Below are positions 11,938 through 21,831 of a stretch of DNA of 64,000 bases, one piece after another (the first letter of the stretch is position 1; each line of letters starts with the position of its first letter). A model generated the notes under the pieces. That model was not told where the DNA came from. It ran no database searches and saw only the letters and a list, made by a program, of their open reading frames with translations. Both the position numbers and the translations under genes were made by a program. This stretch comes from Brassica napus. Taxonomy: Eukaryota > Streptophyta > Magnoliopsida > Brassicales > Brassicaceae. The stretch lies in the NCBI RefSeq assembly GCF_020379485.1, contig NC_063439.1, positions 8,162,466 to 8,226,465 of the forward strand, written 5' to 3'.

Positions 11938-12738
11938 TCTTCTTCTTCTTCTTCCTCCTCCGTCTTCTCTTTGGTTTTTCGACGAAATTTTACAGATTAC
12001 AGAGTATGCACGGTGAAGAAGAAGAAGAGGATAAGGAAGAAGGATTCAGAACTTTGGTAAGTGGGAATCCTTCGGCTACAAATATGAAACATGATAAGAA
12101 TTTCAACTACCAATGAACCTAAGACACGTGGCACATGACTGCTCGCACATTTCAGCGCTTTTTTAGATCAGTAAAAGTATACGATTCATAGGGTGTTCAA
12201 AAATAAAAGTATACGATTCATATATTCGGATTATATTCAAGTCATTTGAGGGATAAATGAATCTGGTTCTCCTCTGTTTTATAGTATTATTTTGTGTTAG
12301 TCTCCTCTCTCCTTCATGCGGTTCAGAGAGTAACATCTTATTGCAACCAGAAGCTAATTGGACATGGCACTATGTTCACTGGAAGTCCTGAGGAAGCTCA
12401 TTGAAACCATGTCACGAGCTGGACTATGCAAGGCTCATGCTTAAGACGCTCTTAACTGCGCTAACTTGTATTTCGCTGAGAATCCATGGAGATGCTGTGG
12501 TAACTTTTATGTTTTGTACGTTTTGTATATTGAGCAAAAGCCATTAACCAATGTAAATCACTCATAATAAAGGCAATGGTCTATGATGCATTATAGTATT
12601 GTTGCAGTCTTGCAGACTCAAAAGAGTCAGAGATCACTTAACCACTACATTATTCTTCTACATCTACAATATCCCCATTACTATTAGCGAAACTTAAAAT
12701 AAAACTAACTGGAACTTATTATTGTCTCATAACCAACT
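11938..12738. other. PPR promoter region and an unrecognised decayed coding stretch
   Basis: 11938-12060 is the PPR 5' flank, rich in CTT/GAA triplets. About 12340-12470 contains a coding-like stretch on the plus strand (NQKLIGHGTMFTGSPEEAH then a stop, and in another frame MALCSLEVLRKLIETMSRAG). The frames do not join, so it may be a gene relic; I do not recognise the family. The rest is the 3' flank of the thioredoxin gene. Confidence 0.35.
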
Positions 12739-13463
12739 TTAAGCAGTAGCAACACCAGTATGCTTGGCTATTGTGGCATGAAGATCTTCCTTCCTTGCAC
12801 CAACGACCTTATCAACAACATTTCCGTCTTTGATGAACACAAAGGTCGGCATTGCCTCCACACCAAACTCTTGAGCTACATTCTGTTGAAAACACAGCAC
12901 AAGTGTTATAATAACAATATCATGTATATATATATATGGGTGTAATAAATAATTATAAGTGCAAACATAAGAATGCTGTTGACCTGCAGTTCATCGACGT
13001 CCACCTTGAAGAAGATGGCACTTGACATGAACTTCTTGGCCAGATCTGCGAAAACTGGAGCAATCATGCGGCATGGTGGGCACCATGAAGCAGTGAAATC
13101 TATCACAATCTGCAAAAAAAACAATGAGACATTATGATACCATTAAATTCATCTAAGTAATACATGGCAGATCGACCTGTTTATATTGCCAATCAATCAA
13201 TCCCTTTATTTCACTCTACCCTAATGTTGCCATGAACATATACTCTAATTAACCAATCGCAAGCATAAAATGAGAAAAAAAAAACGAAAACCTAATTCCA
13301 AATCAACAGACGAAACAATACCGACAATCCGACGTATTAGCTTGTCGGATTCAAAAGGGAGAGAAATTTTCACCAGCTTGTTGGATTGTTTGGCTGTGTC
13401 GAGCTGCACGGCCCATACATCAATCTCGTGGCAACCGATCACTTGTCCCTCTTCTGCCGCCAT
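12739..13463 (-). CDS. TRXH4: Cytosolic thioredoxin h (TRX h4-like), 3 exons
   Basis: Disulfide reductase of the h-type thioredoxins. Exons 13463-13374, 13109-12984 and 12882-12739 give 119 aa. The active site is WCPPC (W39, C40, C43), in the classic [14 protein letters not shown] context. The cis-Pro region is [12 protein letters not shown]. The N-terminus [12 protein letters not shown] carries a Cys, as in related h thioredoxins, and there is no transit peptide. Intron positions after SNKL and after DVDELQ are those expected for plant h thioredoxins. It matches my recollection of Arabidopsis At1g19730 in sequence and length. Electrons would come from NADPH-thioredoxin reductase (family knowledge). 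Confidence 0.95.
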
Positions 13464-13901
13464 TTCTTCTAATCTGAGAAAACCTAAAATTCTCAGACAC
13501 TCAAGCGAAGCAAGCTTATAAAAGAGGAAACTACATTGACAGAACTACCCCTGTGTATTTAGGGTTATTACGAAATGGCATCCAGCTGGGCCGTGGGCTC
13601 GCTAAAGCCTCATGCACGTAGACACGATAAGGAAAACGTTTATTAATAAAAAAAAATGTCGATGGAAGTCCAATTGAAGAAGAGGTCTCCGGTGTCCCAA
13701 GTTCGAACTCGCTCTTCCACTCATATCTAAAATTTAAAACGTGGACTCACACGAATGAACTAAAAATATCAGATAAGATTTTTATTTTTTGTGCAACAGA
13801 TAATTATTAATTTTTAAATAAAGGAATCATTAAATTTTTAATCTCTTCATTTGTATACTCACCACACAACTTACCCTCTTCCTTCCTTCCTTCACCCTCT
13901 A
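13464..13901. other. Divergent promoter between TRXH4 and the LON-domain gene
   Basis: Short intergenic region. Around 13666-13725 is a stretch with a B-box-like AGTTCGAACT and flanking tRNA-like sequence, reminiscent of a decayed tRNA-derived SINE. I could not find a clean poly-A tail or target duplication, so this stays tentative. A CT-rich leader precedes the ATG at 13902. Confidence 0.35.
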
Positions 13902-14747
13902 ATGGCGCTTCCAAGCTCACTCTCCTATTCCACCATCAAATCCACGCCGCCGCATCTCTCCGCCTTCAACCACCAACCTCTAACTCTCCCACCTACTTAC
14001 CGGAGCACCACCACCACCAACCGTCGATTCTCTAAGCTAACCTCCTTCCGATGCTCGTCCTCCTCCTTCTCGGAGAAGCACCACAACAACGCCAACCCGC
14101 CGCCCAAATCCGACGACCTCGTGGAGCTCCCTCTCTTCCCTCTCCCCCTCGTCCTCTTCCCGGGAGCAACCATCCCGCTCCAGATCTTCGAGTACCGCTA
14201 CCGCGTCATGATGCAGACCCTCCTCCAATCCGATCTCCGATTCGGCGTCGTCTACTCCGACGCCGTCTCAGGCTCCGCGGCGGGAGTCGGATGCGTTGGG
14301 GAGATCATCAAGCACGAGCGCCTCGTCGACGATCGGTTCTTCCTAATCTGCAAGGGCCAGGAGCGGTTCCGCGTCACGGATCTCGTCCGCACGAAGCCGT
14401 ATCTCGTCGCGAAGGTGACGTGGCTGGAGGATCGGCCCTCCGGGGAGGAGAATCTCGAGGAGCTGGCGAATGAGGTGGAGGTGCTGATGAAGGAGGTGAT
14501 TCGGTTGTCGAATAGGTTGAACGGGAAGGCGGAGAAGGAGGCGCAGGATCTGAGGAAGAATCAGTTTCCGACGCCGTTCTCGTTCTTCGTTGGGAGCACG
14601 TTTGAAGGGGCGCCGATGGAGCAGCAGGCGTTGCTGGAGCTGGAGGATACGGCGGCGAGGTTGAAGAGAGAGAGGGAGACGCTGAGGAATACGCTTAATT
14701 ACTTGACTGCAGCTTCTGCTGTGAAAGATGTCTTCCCCTCGAGTTAG
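13902..14747 (+). CDS. Plastid-targeted LON substrate-binding-domain protein (no protease or AAA domain), single exon
   Basis: 281 aa from ATG 13902. An in-frame extension further upstream was rejected because MALPSSLSYS is the start I recall for the Arabidopsis protein (At1g19740). Residues 1 to about 60 are Ser/Thr/Arg-rich with few acids, a typical chloroplast transit peptide. Residues about 74-270 form a Lon N-terminal domain: VELPLFPLPLVLFPGATIPLQ.FEYRYR, then GCVGEIIKHE and RFRV, and a helical C-terminal part with LPTPFSFF-like QFPTPFSFFVG. No Walker motifs or catalytic Ser-Lys dyad follow, so it is a stand-alone LON domain. The coding sequence is strikingly GC-rich compared with its surroundings. 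Confidence 0.9.
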   Translation: MALPSSLSYSTIKSTPPHLSAFNHQPLTLPPTYRSTTTTNRRFSKLTSFRCSSSSFSEKHHNNANPPPKSDDLVELPLFPLPLVLFPGATIPLQIFEYRYRVMMQTLLQSDLRFGVVYSDAVSGSAAGVGCVGEIIKHERLVDDRFFLICKGQERFRVTDLVRTKPYLVAKVTWLEDRPSGEENLEELANEVEVLMKEVIRLSNRLNGKAEKEAQDLRKNQFPTPFSFFVGSTFEGAPMEQQALLELEDTAARLKRERETLRNTLNYLTAASAVKDVFPSS

Positions 14748-14882
14748 TTTCTTATCCGGTACTACTGGTCTCTCTTCGGTGTTTGAAGTTTATTGGATAC
14801 AACTATATTTGATCAATGTGTAAAGTTTCATAGGTACTAGATGGTGGAGTTGTTTGATAGGATCCTATAGTTTGGGTTTATC

Positions 14883-15303
14883 AAGAAATGTGTTTTGCTT
14901 GATTGCCTTTGCCTCTATGATCAAAAGCATATAGTCTAGTGATGCAAGTTTAAGTTCTTAATACCAAATCGTTGCTTCTTGGGTTGGCGTATTCGTTGAA
15001 AGCATGTTCAAATGATATCCAAAGAAGTTTGCTTTATCAGAGTTTCAATGCATAATCCTTGACCACATAGTTGGATGAAGAAAAGGATTTTACTTGATTG
15101 ATTATCTCTGTGACCAAAGACTAGTCTAGTGATTCAAGAAGGTTTTTAACACCAATTCTTGCTTCTCGAGTTTGCCTCTATGATCAAAGACTAGTCTAGT
15201 GATGCAAGGTTTTTAATACCAATTCTTGCTTCTCGAGTTTGCAATTTCATTAAAAGGCTTGTAAAATGAGATCTAAAGAAGTTTCTTTCATCAAAGTTTC
15301 AAT
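14883..15303. repeat. Diverged direct repeats with an internal ~70-bp tandem duplication
   Basis: An approximately 190-bp unit occurs at 14883-15055 and again at 15076-15303. Shared landmarks are CTCTATGATCAAA, TAGTCTAGTGATGCAAG, CTTGCTTCT and AAAGAAGTTT...AGTTTCAAT. Inside the second unit a segment of about 70 bp is itself duplicated (15104-15175 and 15175-15242), both copies containing AAAGACTAGTCTAGTGAT and CTTGCTTCTCGAGTTTGC. No coding potential. Confidence 0.75.
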
Positions 15304-16124
15304 TACTCAAAATAGTGTTTTAGCAGTAATACTGCAACACCTATGTTGAATTGAGGAACATGTAGAAAATTGGCATCGATGATGGTTGGTAACAGAAAGC
15401 TGAAATATATATAATCCATGGAGGCTAGTGGTAGTTACTTTGACTTTGTGAATCTGTTGACACAAGTTAGGTTATGCACTTATGCTACTTAAACCTTTAC
15501 ATCCATACCATGGCTGCCTCAGTTTCTGTGTCAAGCCATAAGCTTTAAAGTTTCCAGTTTTAATTGATTGGGATGTCGAGTGGTGTTATTTGCATAGGGT
15601 GCAGTGTGGTTGAGAGCTTTTATGTCTATGGGGCATATAGTTTCAATTCATCAATACTGAAGAGATAGATTGGGGTCTAGTGGGTGTAGAGCGAGGTACA
15701 AACAGTGTGGGGCCATTTTATTATCAAACGCGGCTAATACGTTCAAGTAGATTGCGTATCATCAATCTGTAGACTCAGGTCAGGATTCTAAGTAAAATGC
15801 CAAATGAGTTGCCTCTCTATTCATCTTCCTTGATTTCTTGTTTCAAAATCACTCGGAGATTCATTTGGCGTGAGAATAATTACTGTCTGCATTGAAGAAC
15901 ACTGAATTGTGTTTCAAACTGGCAAACAAATTACTGCGTACAAGTGATGAATGGCAGTGGAAAAGATAACCTCTGTGTGGGATTAATTACTTTCATTATT
16001 TCATTCGTATAATATGAGTTTAACTTATCGTAGTGATGTTACCATTATATATGCAAATATAGTTTGGAATGGTGACGAAGCAACGCAGAGAAAATATCTA
16101 AACAACGAGGCGTAGACATGAGCT

Positions 16125-16130
16125 CACTTG
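16125..16130 (+). promoter_or_regulatory. Degenerate G-box position in the promoter of permease copy 1
   Basis: The promoters of permease copies 1 and 2 align well just upstream of their leaders. At this position copy 1 reads CACTTG, where copy 2 reads the palindromic G-box CACGTG (21673-21678). Functional effect is inferred only. Confidence 0.35.
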
Positions 16131-16339
16131 ATTGACCATTACGCCGCCAAGAAGACTTCTGTTACGTGTATATTTTTTATTTTTGAGCAACCTGTTACGT
16201 GTATATAAAACACTTCTCTTACGTGCATATAAAACACTTCTCATGCCATTATCCCCAGCACAACAAACACACGAATCGGATCTCCGACAGTACATTGAAG
16301 TCAAAATCGCTAAGAATCTCCGACAACCAGTTCCAAACC

Positions 16340-17570
16340 ATGGCTCAGAATCAGCCAATCTTTCAGACAGAAGGTAATAATAGTAATCTACTCAAATGAT
16401 TCTCTTCTTGATCCCCTCTTATACAAAAAAAATTGATTCTAATTTCTTTCTTTTACAGAACATTTTGTGCAGATTCCCGTCAGCATCGAGCGTGATTCAA
16501 CCACACTCATAAACTCAAACCGGAAACCAAACCATTGGCCGACAATTCTCCTCTCAACCGTCTTCGTCATCATAGGCCAATCCATAGCCAAACTCCTCGA
16601 AAACTTCTACTACGACAAAATCAACCGAAGCGAGTACAACGAACACCGCCAAAACGACGGCGTTTGGACTCAAGCTCTCCTCCAAACCGTCGGCTTCCCT
16701 CTCCTCCTCCTCCCTTTCATCATCCTCACCACCAAGAAACACAACCAACCATCTTCCGACAACCAGTTCCACTACAAATCCTTAGCGGTAATCTACATCT
16801 GCATCGGGATCGTCATGTCGGTTCAGGGAAGACTCTCCGCAATGGGAAAGCTCGAGATACCATTCGGTATCTTCACCCTCATCTACACAACGCAGCTCTT
16901 CTTCACTCCCATCTTCGCTAGCTTCGTCAACAAAACCAAGTTCAACAGATGGGTCGTCATCTCATTGCTCTTAGCAATCGTCACCGGAGCTCTCACGTTA
17001 TCATCCTCATTCGGCGGCGAGCCGGACGAGGCGGAGCTGAATTACGCAAGAGGCTCATGGGCCGCTCTGTTCGCCGCCCTCTGCTTCTCTCTCCTCCTCT
17101 GTAACATCCAAAACGTCTTCGACAGCTACATCTTCAAACGCACGGAATCCACCACCAGAAAGCCAAGCTTCGCTTCCGTTTTCGAAGTCATAATCTTCTC
17201 CTCTTTAGTCGCCACACTCATCTCCATGGTGGGACTTTTCGTCGCCGGAGAACAACACGATTTGAAGAGGGAGATGAATGGTTTCCCGAAAGGGAAAGGT
17301 GCGTACGTCATGGCTATGGTGGGCCAAGCGGTTTCGTGGCAGATCTACTGGGTTGGGATCGTGGGACTTGTCTTTTCTGTTTCGAGCGTGTTGTCGAATG
17401 TGATCAGCGTCGTTACGTGGCCGATCGTGTCGGTGCTTGTTGTGATCTTCTTTAACTACATGGACGATGAGTTCGATGTTTTCAAAGGTGTCGCCTTGAT
17501 CACTGCCGTGTTAAGCGCCGCCGCTTATTTCTTTAGGCTTCATAAAGAGAATCGTAACAGTGCGTACTGA
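16340..17570 (+). CDS. PUP14: Purine permease (PUP14-like), tandem copy 1, intact
   Basis: Exons 16340-16373 and 16459-17570 give 381 aa. The first exon encodes only MAQNQPIFQTE plus one base, as in PUP14. About ten hydrophobic segments, spread across the protein, fit the PUP branch of the drug/metabolite transporter superfamily (VIIGQSIAKLLENFYYDK, LLQTVGFPLLLLPFIIL, YICIGIVMSVQGRLSAMGKLEIPFG, FAALCFSLLLCNIQNVFDSYIF, VGIVGLVFSVSSVLSNVISVVTWPIVSVL). Arabidopsis PUP14 is a plasma-membrane cytokinin importer; this copy is the closest to my memory of it (At1g19770). It is the first permease of tandem copy I, followed by the short-ORF block, a permease relic and a TFIIF-beta relic. Confidence 0.93.
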
Positions 17571-18223
17571 GTTTCTATTTTTCCTTCATTTTTTGGGTTA
17601 ATTAGTCATGTATTATATTGTTTAATTGTGTGTATAATGTATTAATGTTAGTGTGATTTACAATGAAATGTTTGCAAGTGTCAAGTCTTTGTAATTGCGA
17701 TTTCAACGCCTTCTCTCTCATTCTATCATCAGGTATCTGACTTACTTCTCTTCTTGGAGAGTTCTGTATTTGTCCCAGAAGTACTTTGTGGTCTGTTTTC
17801 ATCCATATCTTAATTTAAGTTCAGGCATTCTAAGTTGTTTTCTTTCTAGTTTTTGGGAGGTAATGTTAATCTTGCCGGCTTATAGTTCTCGAAGGAGTGT
17901 GTTCCTTACCGGCTCAGATGTGTAAACTTTGCATTTTACTCGTTTAATATAATCTTCAAATGACAAAAAAAAGAAGTATGAACCTTACATTTACTTTGAT
18001 TTTTTTTATTATTATTTGTGAAAAAAACTTCTTTTATTTAATTGTGATGAAGAGTGGTGATAAACTGCAAATGTCACAAAGAAATTTGAAACTAACGATT
18101 ACGAGATGACGATGGTAAATGGTCTCTTTACCAAACTGACGAAAAAGAAGTATGCGTCGCCCAAGAGATACGTCAATATGCACAATCAGCAGCACATCTT
18201 TGTTGATTTACTTTACTTATAAA
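17571..18223. other. 3' flank of permease 1 with the conserved short-ORF block (copy I)
   Basis: After the permease stop the sequence contains AATGAAATGTTTG near 17662 and, at about 18055-18215, a block that aligns with 31545-31733. In one frame it reads RLRDDDGKWSLYQTDEKEVCVAQEIRQ..AHLC then a stop. Upstream of this the frame is broken relative to the copy at 31545, so this copy is probably not translated from an ATG. The intervening 17690-18040 holds nothing I recognise. Confidence 0.5.
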
Positions 18224-18925
18224 CTAGGTTGCATGGAAACTCGGATGAAAGTTCGTTTCACGTTGTGTCGGAATTAAAATCTTTCGAAAACTCGTGAAAA
18301 CTCATTAGAAACTCGTTTTTTGAAAATCTCATTTTAAAAACTGATGAAAATTTCGATTTCAGAAACTTGTGATTCTGTTTTGAAAACGTGAAGAGAACTT
18401 TTTAAAACAAGTTTTGTAACTTATATATTTATTTTGAGTTAAACTACTTAATGTTTAAGTATGGACAATTCTCTCAAATAATCATTTTATGTTTTTGTCA
18501 CAAAATAGACCTAAAGAAAGAAAATGACCAAAACATTTCTTTTTTTTTTTGAAAATTTTAATATTTTTTTTATTTTTTAAAATTTGAAACCCTATCCCCA
18601 AAACTTCACCCCTTAACTCTAAACCCTAATCTATATTAGTTAACCTTAAGGTAAAAATGTACTTTACCTTTTAATAAAACTTATTTTGGTCATTTTCTTC
18701 ATTGACGGCTATTTTTGTGACAACAACTTAAAAAAATGCTATCCTAGGGAATTTTTCTTTAAGTATTAGCTATTTTAAAATTTTAATATGATTTCGATGT
18801 TTAACTATTACTTGTTTCATTTTAGTGTACTTAACATAAAAATTTTATTTGTTGATTTATATTATTAGATAGACCAAACAGAAGAAAATAATTGTACTCA
18901 CATGTTAATTATTCACATATATGTA

Positions 18926-18956
<31 letters not shown>

Positions 18957-19054
18957 TTATAAACGTTTCCATTTCTTAGAATTTTAAAAATCATGTTTCC
19001 ACGTTTCGAAACATTTCATTTTCGCGTATCTGTTTCACATTCCGTGCAACCTAG
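18224..19054. mobile_element. Non-autonomous TIR transposon (hAT/MITE-like)
   Basis: Bounded by inverted ends CTAGGTTGCATGGAA (left) and TTCCGTGCAACCTAG (right), with imperfect flanking duplication CTTATAAA / CTTATAGG. No coding capacity. Internally it carries an A+T-rich stretch with AAACCCTA motifs (about 18470-18775) that resembles the element at 23408-23712, so it is probably composite. It is absent from the equivalent position of tandem copy II. Confidence 0.65.
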
Positions 19055-19058
19055 CTTA

Positions 19059-20211
19059 TAGGACATCTTAGAGCTGGGCAAAAAATCCGGATTCGAGGAA
19101 CCGAACCGAACCCGATCCGAAAAAGTAGTATCAAACCCGAACCGAAATTGATTAAATATCCGAATGGGTTCAAAATTTTGATATCTAAAGAACCAAAATC
19201 GAACCCGATCCGAACCAAAGTATCTCGGGTACCGAATCTAACCGAAATAGATTTATATACCTAAATATTTTACTTATTTTTAGATTTAATATATATTACA
19301 AACATCCAAAATATATAATATACTTTTAAATTGTCTAAAATACTTGAAAATATACATAAATAGTCAAAAGTAAATGTCTAAAATTGCTAAAATATATTCA
19401 AAACACCAAAATGCTTGAAATATCTATTGATTATCTATCCAAATATTCAAATCAAACCAATTTATATGTTAGTTTTAGGTATTTTGACATATATTATACA
19501 AATTTATATAAAATATATTATTTTTTTTTATAGATTTTGGGAAATTTTAAGCATATAATGAATTTTAAAATTTTAAAAATAATTTAAATGGGTTATCCGA
19601 ACCCGAACCGAACCCGCAAAGATCCGAACCGAATCCGAACCGAAATTTAAAAATACCCGAATGGGGCTGAAATTTTTAAACCCAAAAACACGAAACCCGA
19701 TTAGATCCGAACCGAACCCGAATGGGTACCCGAACGCCCACCCCTAGGACATCTCCAGCAAGACACTAAAACACCAAATTTAAAGTAATTTCATCTCCAA
19801 AAAAACATCAAAACTGATATTATCTCACCAAATTTGGTGTAATGTAAATAGTGTTATACCAAATTTTGTGTAACACTATTCACATATCAAACCTTTAAAA
19901 TACATATTTTATTATGTTTCATCATATAATATAGTTCAGTTACTATCAAAATTATATTTTTATTTTCAAAATCACTAAATGACTATTATCATTTATCACT
20001 TACAAATAATAAAAATAATAATAATAATAAAAATCTAAATATGGTAAAATAATAAAAATTTAAAAAAGTTAAACTGAAAAAATTAAATAAGATATGATAT
20101 AAAATTTGATGTCATGGTTGGAGATGATAAAAAAATTATAACACCAAACATCAAATTTGGTATAGTTGCAACACCAAATTTGGTGCTATCGTTGGATATA
20201 CTCCTAGTGGG
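19059..20211. mobile_element. MITE (TAGGA..ATCTCCA ends) interrupted by another element
   Basis: Left end TAGGACATCTCCAGC and right end matching its inverse (GTTGGATATACTCCTA) flank AT-rich DNA with repeated ACACCAAATTTGGTG. The left end is split: TAGGACATCT occurs at 19059-19068 and again at 19745-19754. This is explained if a second element (19069-19744) inserted ten bases inside the MITE and duplicated them. Without the insert the MITE is about 470 bp. Confidence 0.6.
19069..19744. mobile_element. CCGAAC-rich non-autonomous element with 10-bp TSD
   Basis: Both ends are made of CCGAACCGAACCCG-like strings; termini GAGCTGGGC and GCCCACCCC are rough inverse copies. It is flanked by TAGGACATCT on both sides, a 10-bp direct duplication as made by Mutator-like elements. 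The middle is very AT-rich. Related CCGAAY/RTTCGG-rich stretches appear at 36230-36560, 37320-37560 and 62535-62720. Confidence 0.65.
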
Positions 20212-20508
20212 TCTATAAAACATATGGTAAAATAACTTTGGTTAGATAATTCATTTTTATTCCTTACTTAAAGAAGAAAAAATACACTTTTTGGCCATAG
20301 AGCTACTCAGCTCAGCTGCATAGATAATTAGATATGCACTCACTTCCATTGATTAGTAGGTGTACAATATCCATGGATAAACCGCAAATTGTTTACAATC
20401 TCCGAAATCAAGTGGATTTCTAAAAAAAATATGTGGGAAAAACTAATCAATCTTGTATACAATTGGTCATATAGTCGGTGGTTAATTACATTACATGGAT
20501 GCTAGTTC
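20212..20508. other. Second part of the module block (copy I), upstream of permease relic
   Basis: CATATGGTAAAATAACTTTGG and GAGCTACTCAGCT align with 31776-31890 in copy II. No gene. This segment was separated from the short-ORF block (18055-18215) by the nested elements at 18224-20211. Confidence 0.6.
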
Positions 20509-20895
20509 CAAGCTCAGTCACAAATATCTAAAACCGTGGCAGATAATCGTCAGTCACTTCTAACCAGGCCGAGGAGTGTAGTAGCCAAATAGGCTACAAG
20601 ACTATGATCTTATTACCATAACTTACTCTTGTAAAAATTCTCGATTCTTTTTTTTTTGAATCATACAGAGGTATCCTGACCCCATAGAAGTGATCCAGTC
20701 TAGTTACGTGTTGCCACGTGTCGGTCATCTGTCCCTGATGATGCCAAAATATTAATTCTCCAATGGCTAGAATTCGAACCCAGGTGGCGGTACTCACAGC
20801 TGTAAGCCATTTACCACTCACAGCTAGAAATTCTCGATTCTTGACCTATTCGATTCTCAAATCTTGTTTTCTTTCAGCCACATGGTCCTCAATTC
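20509..20895 (+). pseudogene. Relic of a second permease: leader, exon 1 and intron only
   Basis: Aligns with the leader, first exon and intron of the third permease (32236-32419). Examples are TTCCAAG..C.GTCACA.ATAT..AAACC, then the start position mutated to GTG, the intron landmark ATGATCTTA.TACCAT, and TTGA.CTATTCGATTCTCAA leading to a splice-acceptor-like TTTCAG near 20877. Exon 2 is missing; the sequence passes directly into the TFIIF-beta relic. A SINE is inserted in the intron. Confidence 0.65.
20635..20842 (-). mobile_element. tRNA-derived SINE with perfect 15-bp target duplication
   Basis: AAATTCTCGATTCTT occurs at 20635-20649 and 20828-20842. Between them lies a body of about 178 bp that on the minus strand starts near 20827, contains a tRNA-like B box GGGTTCGAATTC, and ends in a poly-A run (poly-T on the plus strand next to 20650). 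This is the structure of a SINE made by L1-type retroposition. The family name cannot be assigned without a library search. Confidence 0.8.
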
Positions 20896-20914
20896 TTGTA
20901 ATCTTATTACCATG

Positions 20915-21260
20915 AAATGGTGGTTGTTTTCAGCCACTGGGTTCATGGTCCTCTTACGTAAAACCTTTTCTTATTCTTCAATGCCACAATGGGGTCTTAT
21001 ATCGAGTTTATTTGTTACGGTTCCTTACTTCTTTACACAGCCACTTCACCTAAATAACATATTTAGAATAAGTGTCAGCAAGTGAGAAAATTGAAAGTAA
21101 CATAAATACACAAACCAACGCAAAAGACCAGACCTTGATTCGCTTTGAAGAAGATACTCATTAGACCAACAAAACCTTTTGTTTTTTTACAGAAGTTAAC
21201 TTCGAAATATTCCATATCTCAGCACCAACCATCTTCATGTTCGACTAAAACAGACCACCA
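20915..21260 (-). pseudogene. TFIIF-beta gene relic (exon 2 and exon 3)
   Basis: About 20921-21050 aligns with exon 3 (34381-34508) and about 21134-21244 with exon 2 (34589-34700) of the intact gene, in the same order and strand, including the donor-side AGACCAGACCTTGATT. Several in-frame stops are present and exons 1 and 4-6 are missing, so it cannot encode a product. Confidence 0.8.
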
Positions 21261-21831
21261 AGCACAGTAACGGTAAGCTTAGATAAATTTAGAACCAACA
21301 TAAGTCATGTCGTCAAATCCTTTAGGTTGATGTTGCACTCACTTATATGCATGAGAGAGGTTAGGAAAGCATTGAGTTTCACTATATGTCATATCAAATA
21401 TTGTTCTCCCATTTAACACAAGTGCTTATGCGGAGGCGACAACTTTATCCATATTTGGCATTCTTGATATTTATCTTAGTTCAAACTCTGCAGGAAGGAT
21501 CCCTTGTCTTTGCCAAGATCTAGGAACTACACAAGTATTTGGTGGGGTCAAGATATTTCAAAGTAGTAATGTTCCAAGTTATAAGTTATACCATCAAATA
21601 TGCAAATGTAGTTGCGAATGGTAACGAAGCAACGCAGAAAATATCTAAACAACCAACGCGTAGACATGAGCTCACGTGATTGACTATTACGCCGCCAAGA
21701 GGACTTCTCTTCCGTATATATAAAAATCACTTCTCCTTCCACTGTCCACAGAAAACTACAATCATCATCCACTCAAAAATATCCACAAACACAAACACAC
21801 AAACCGGATCTCCGACAATCAGTTCCAAACT
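21261..21831. other. Spacer and promoter of permease copy 2
   Basis: No gene recognised in 21261-21590. From about 21595 the sequence aligns with the permease copy 1 promoter (GCGTAGACATGAGCTCA, TACGCCGCCAAGA), including a TATA-like TATATATAAAA near 21715. Confidence 0.55.
21673..21678 (+). promoter_or_regulatory. G-box CACGTG in promoter of permease copy 2
   Basis: Palindromic CACGTG about 155 bp upstream of the start codon, in a stretch otherwise conserved with the copy 1 promoter, where it reads CACTTG. G-boxes bind bZIP/bHLH factors (established). Confidence 0.5.

Larger units (their letters stand above)
14748..16339. other. Intergenic region between LON gene and first permease
   Basis: No convincing gene. 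14883-15303 consists of diverged repeats (listed separately). The last 250 bp are the permease promoter, very similar to that of the second permease at 21600-21830. Genes that I recall between these two in Arabidopsis are absent. Confidence 0.5.

Noticed and set aside
13676..13725. A possible tRNA gene or SINE near the LON promoter
   Set aside because: B-box-like AGTTCGAACT is present, but there is no full cloverleaf, poly-A tail or target duplication.
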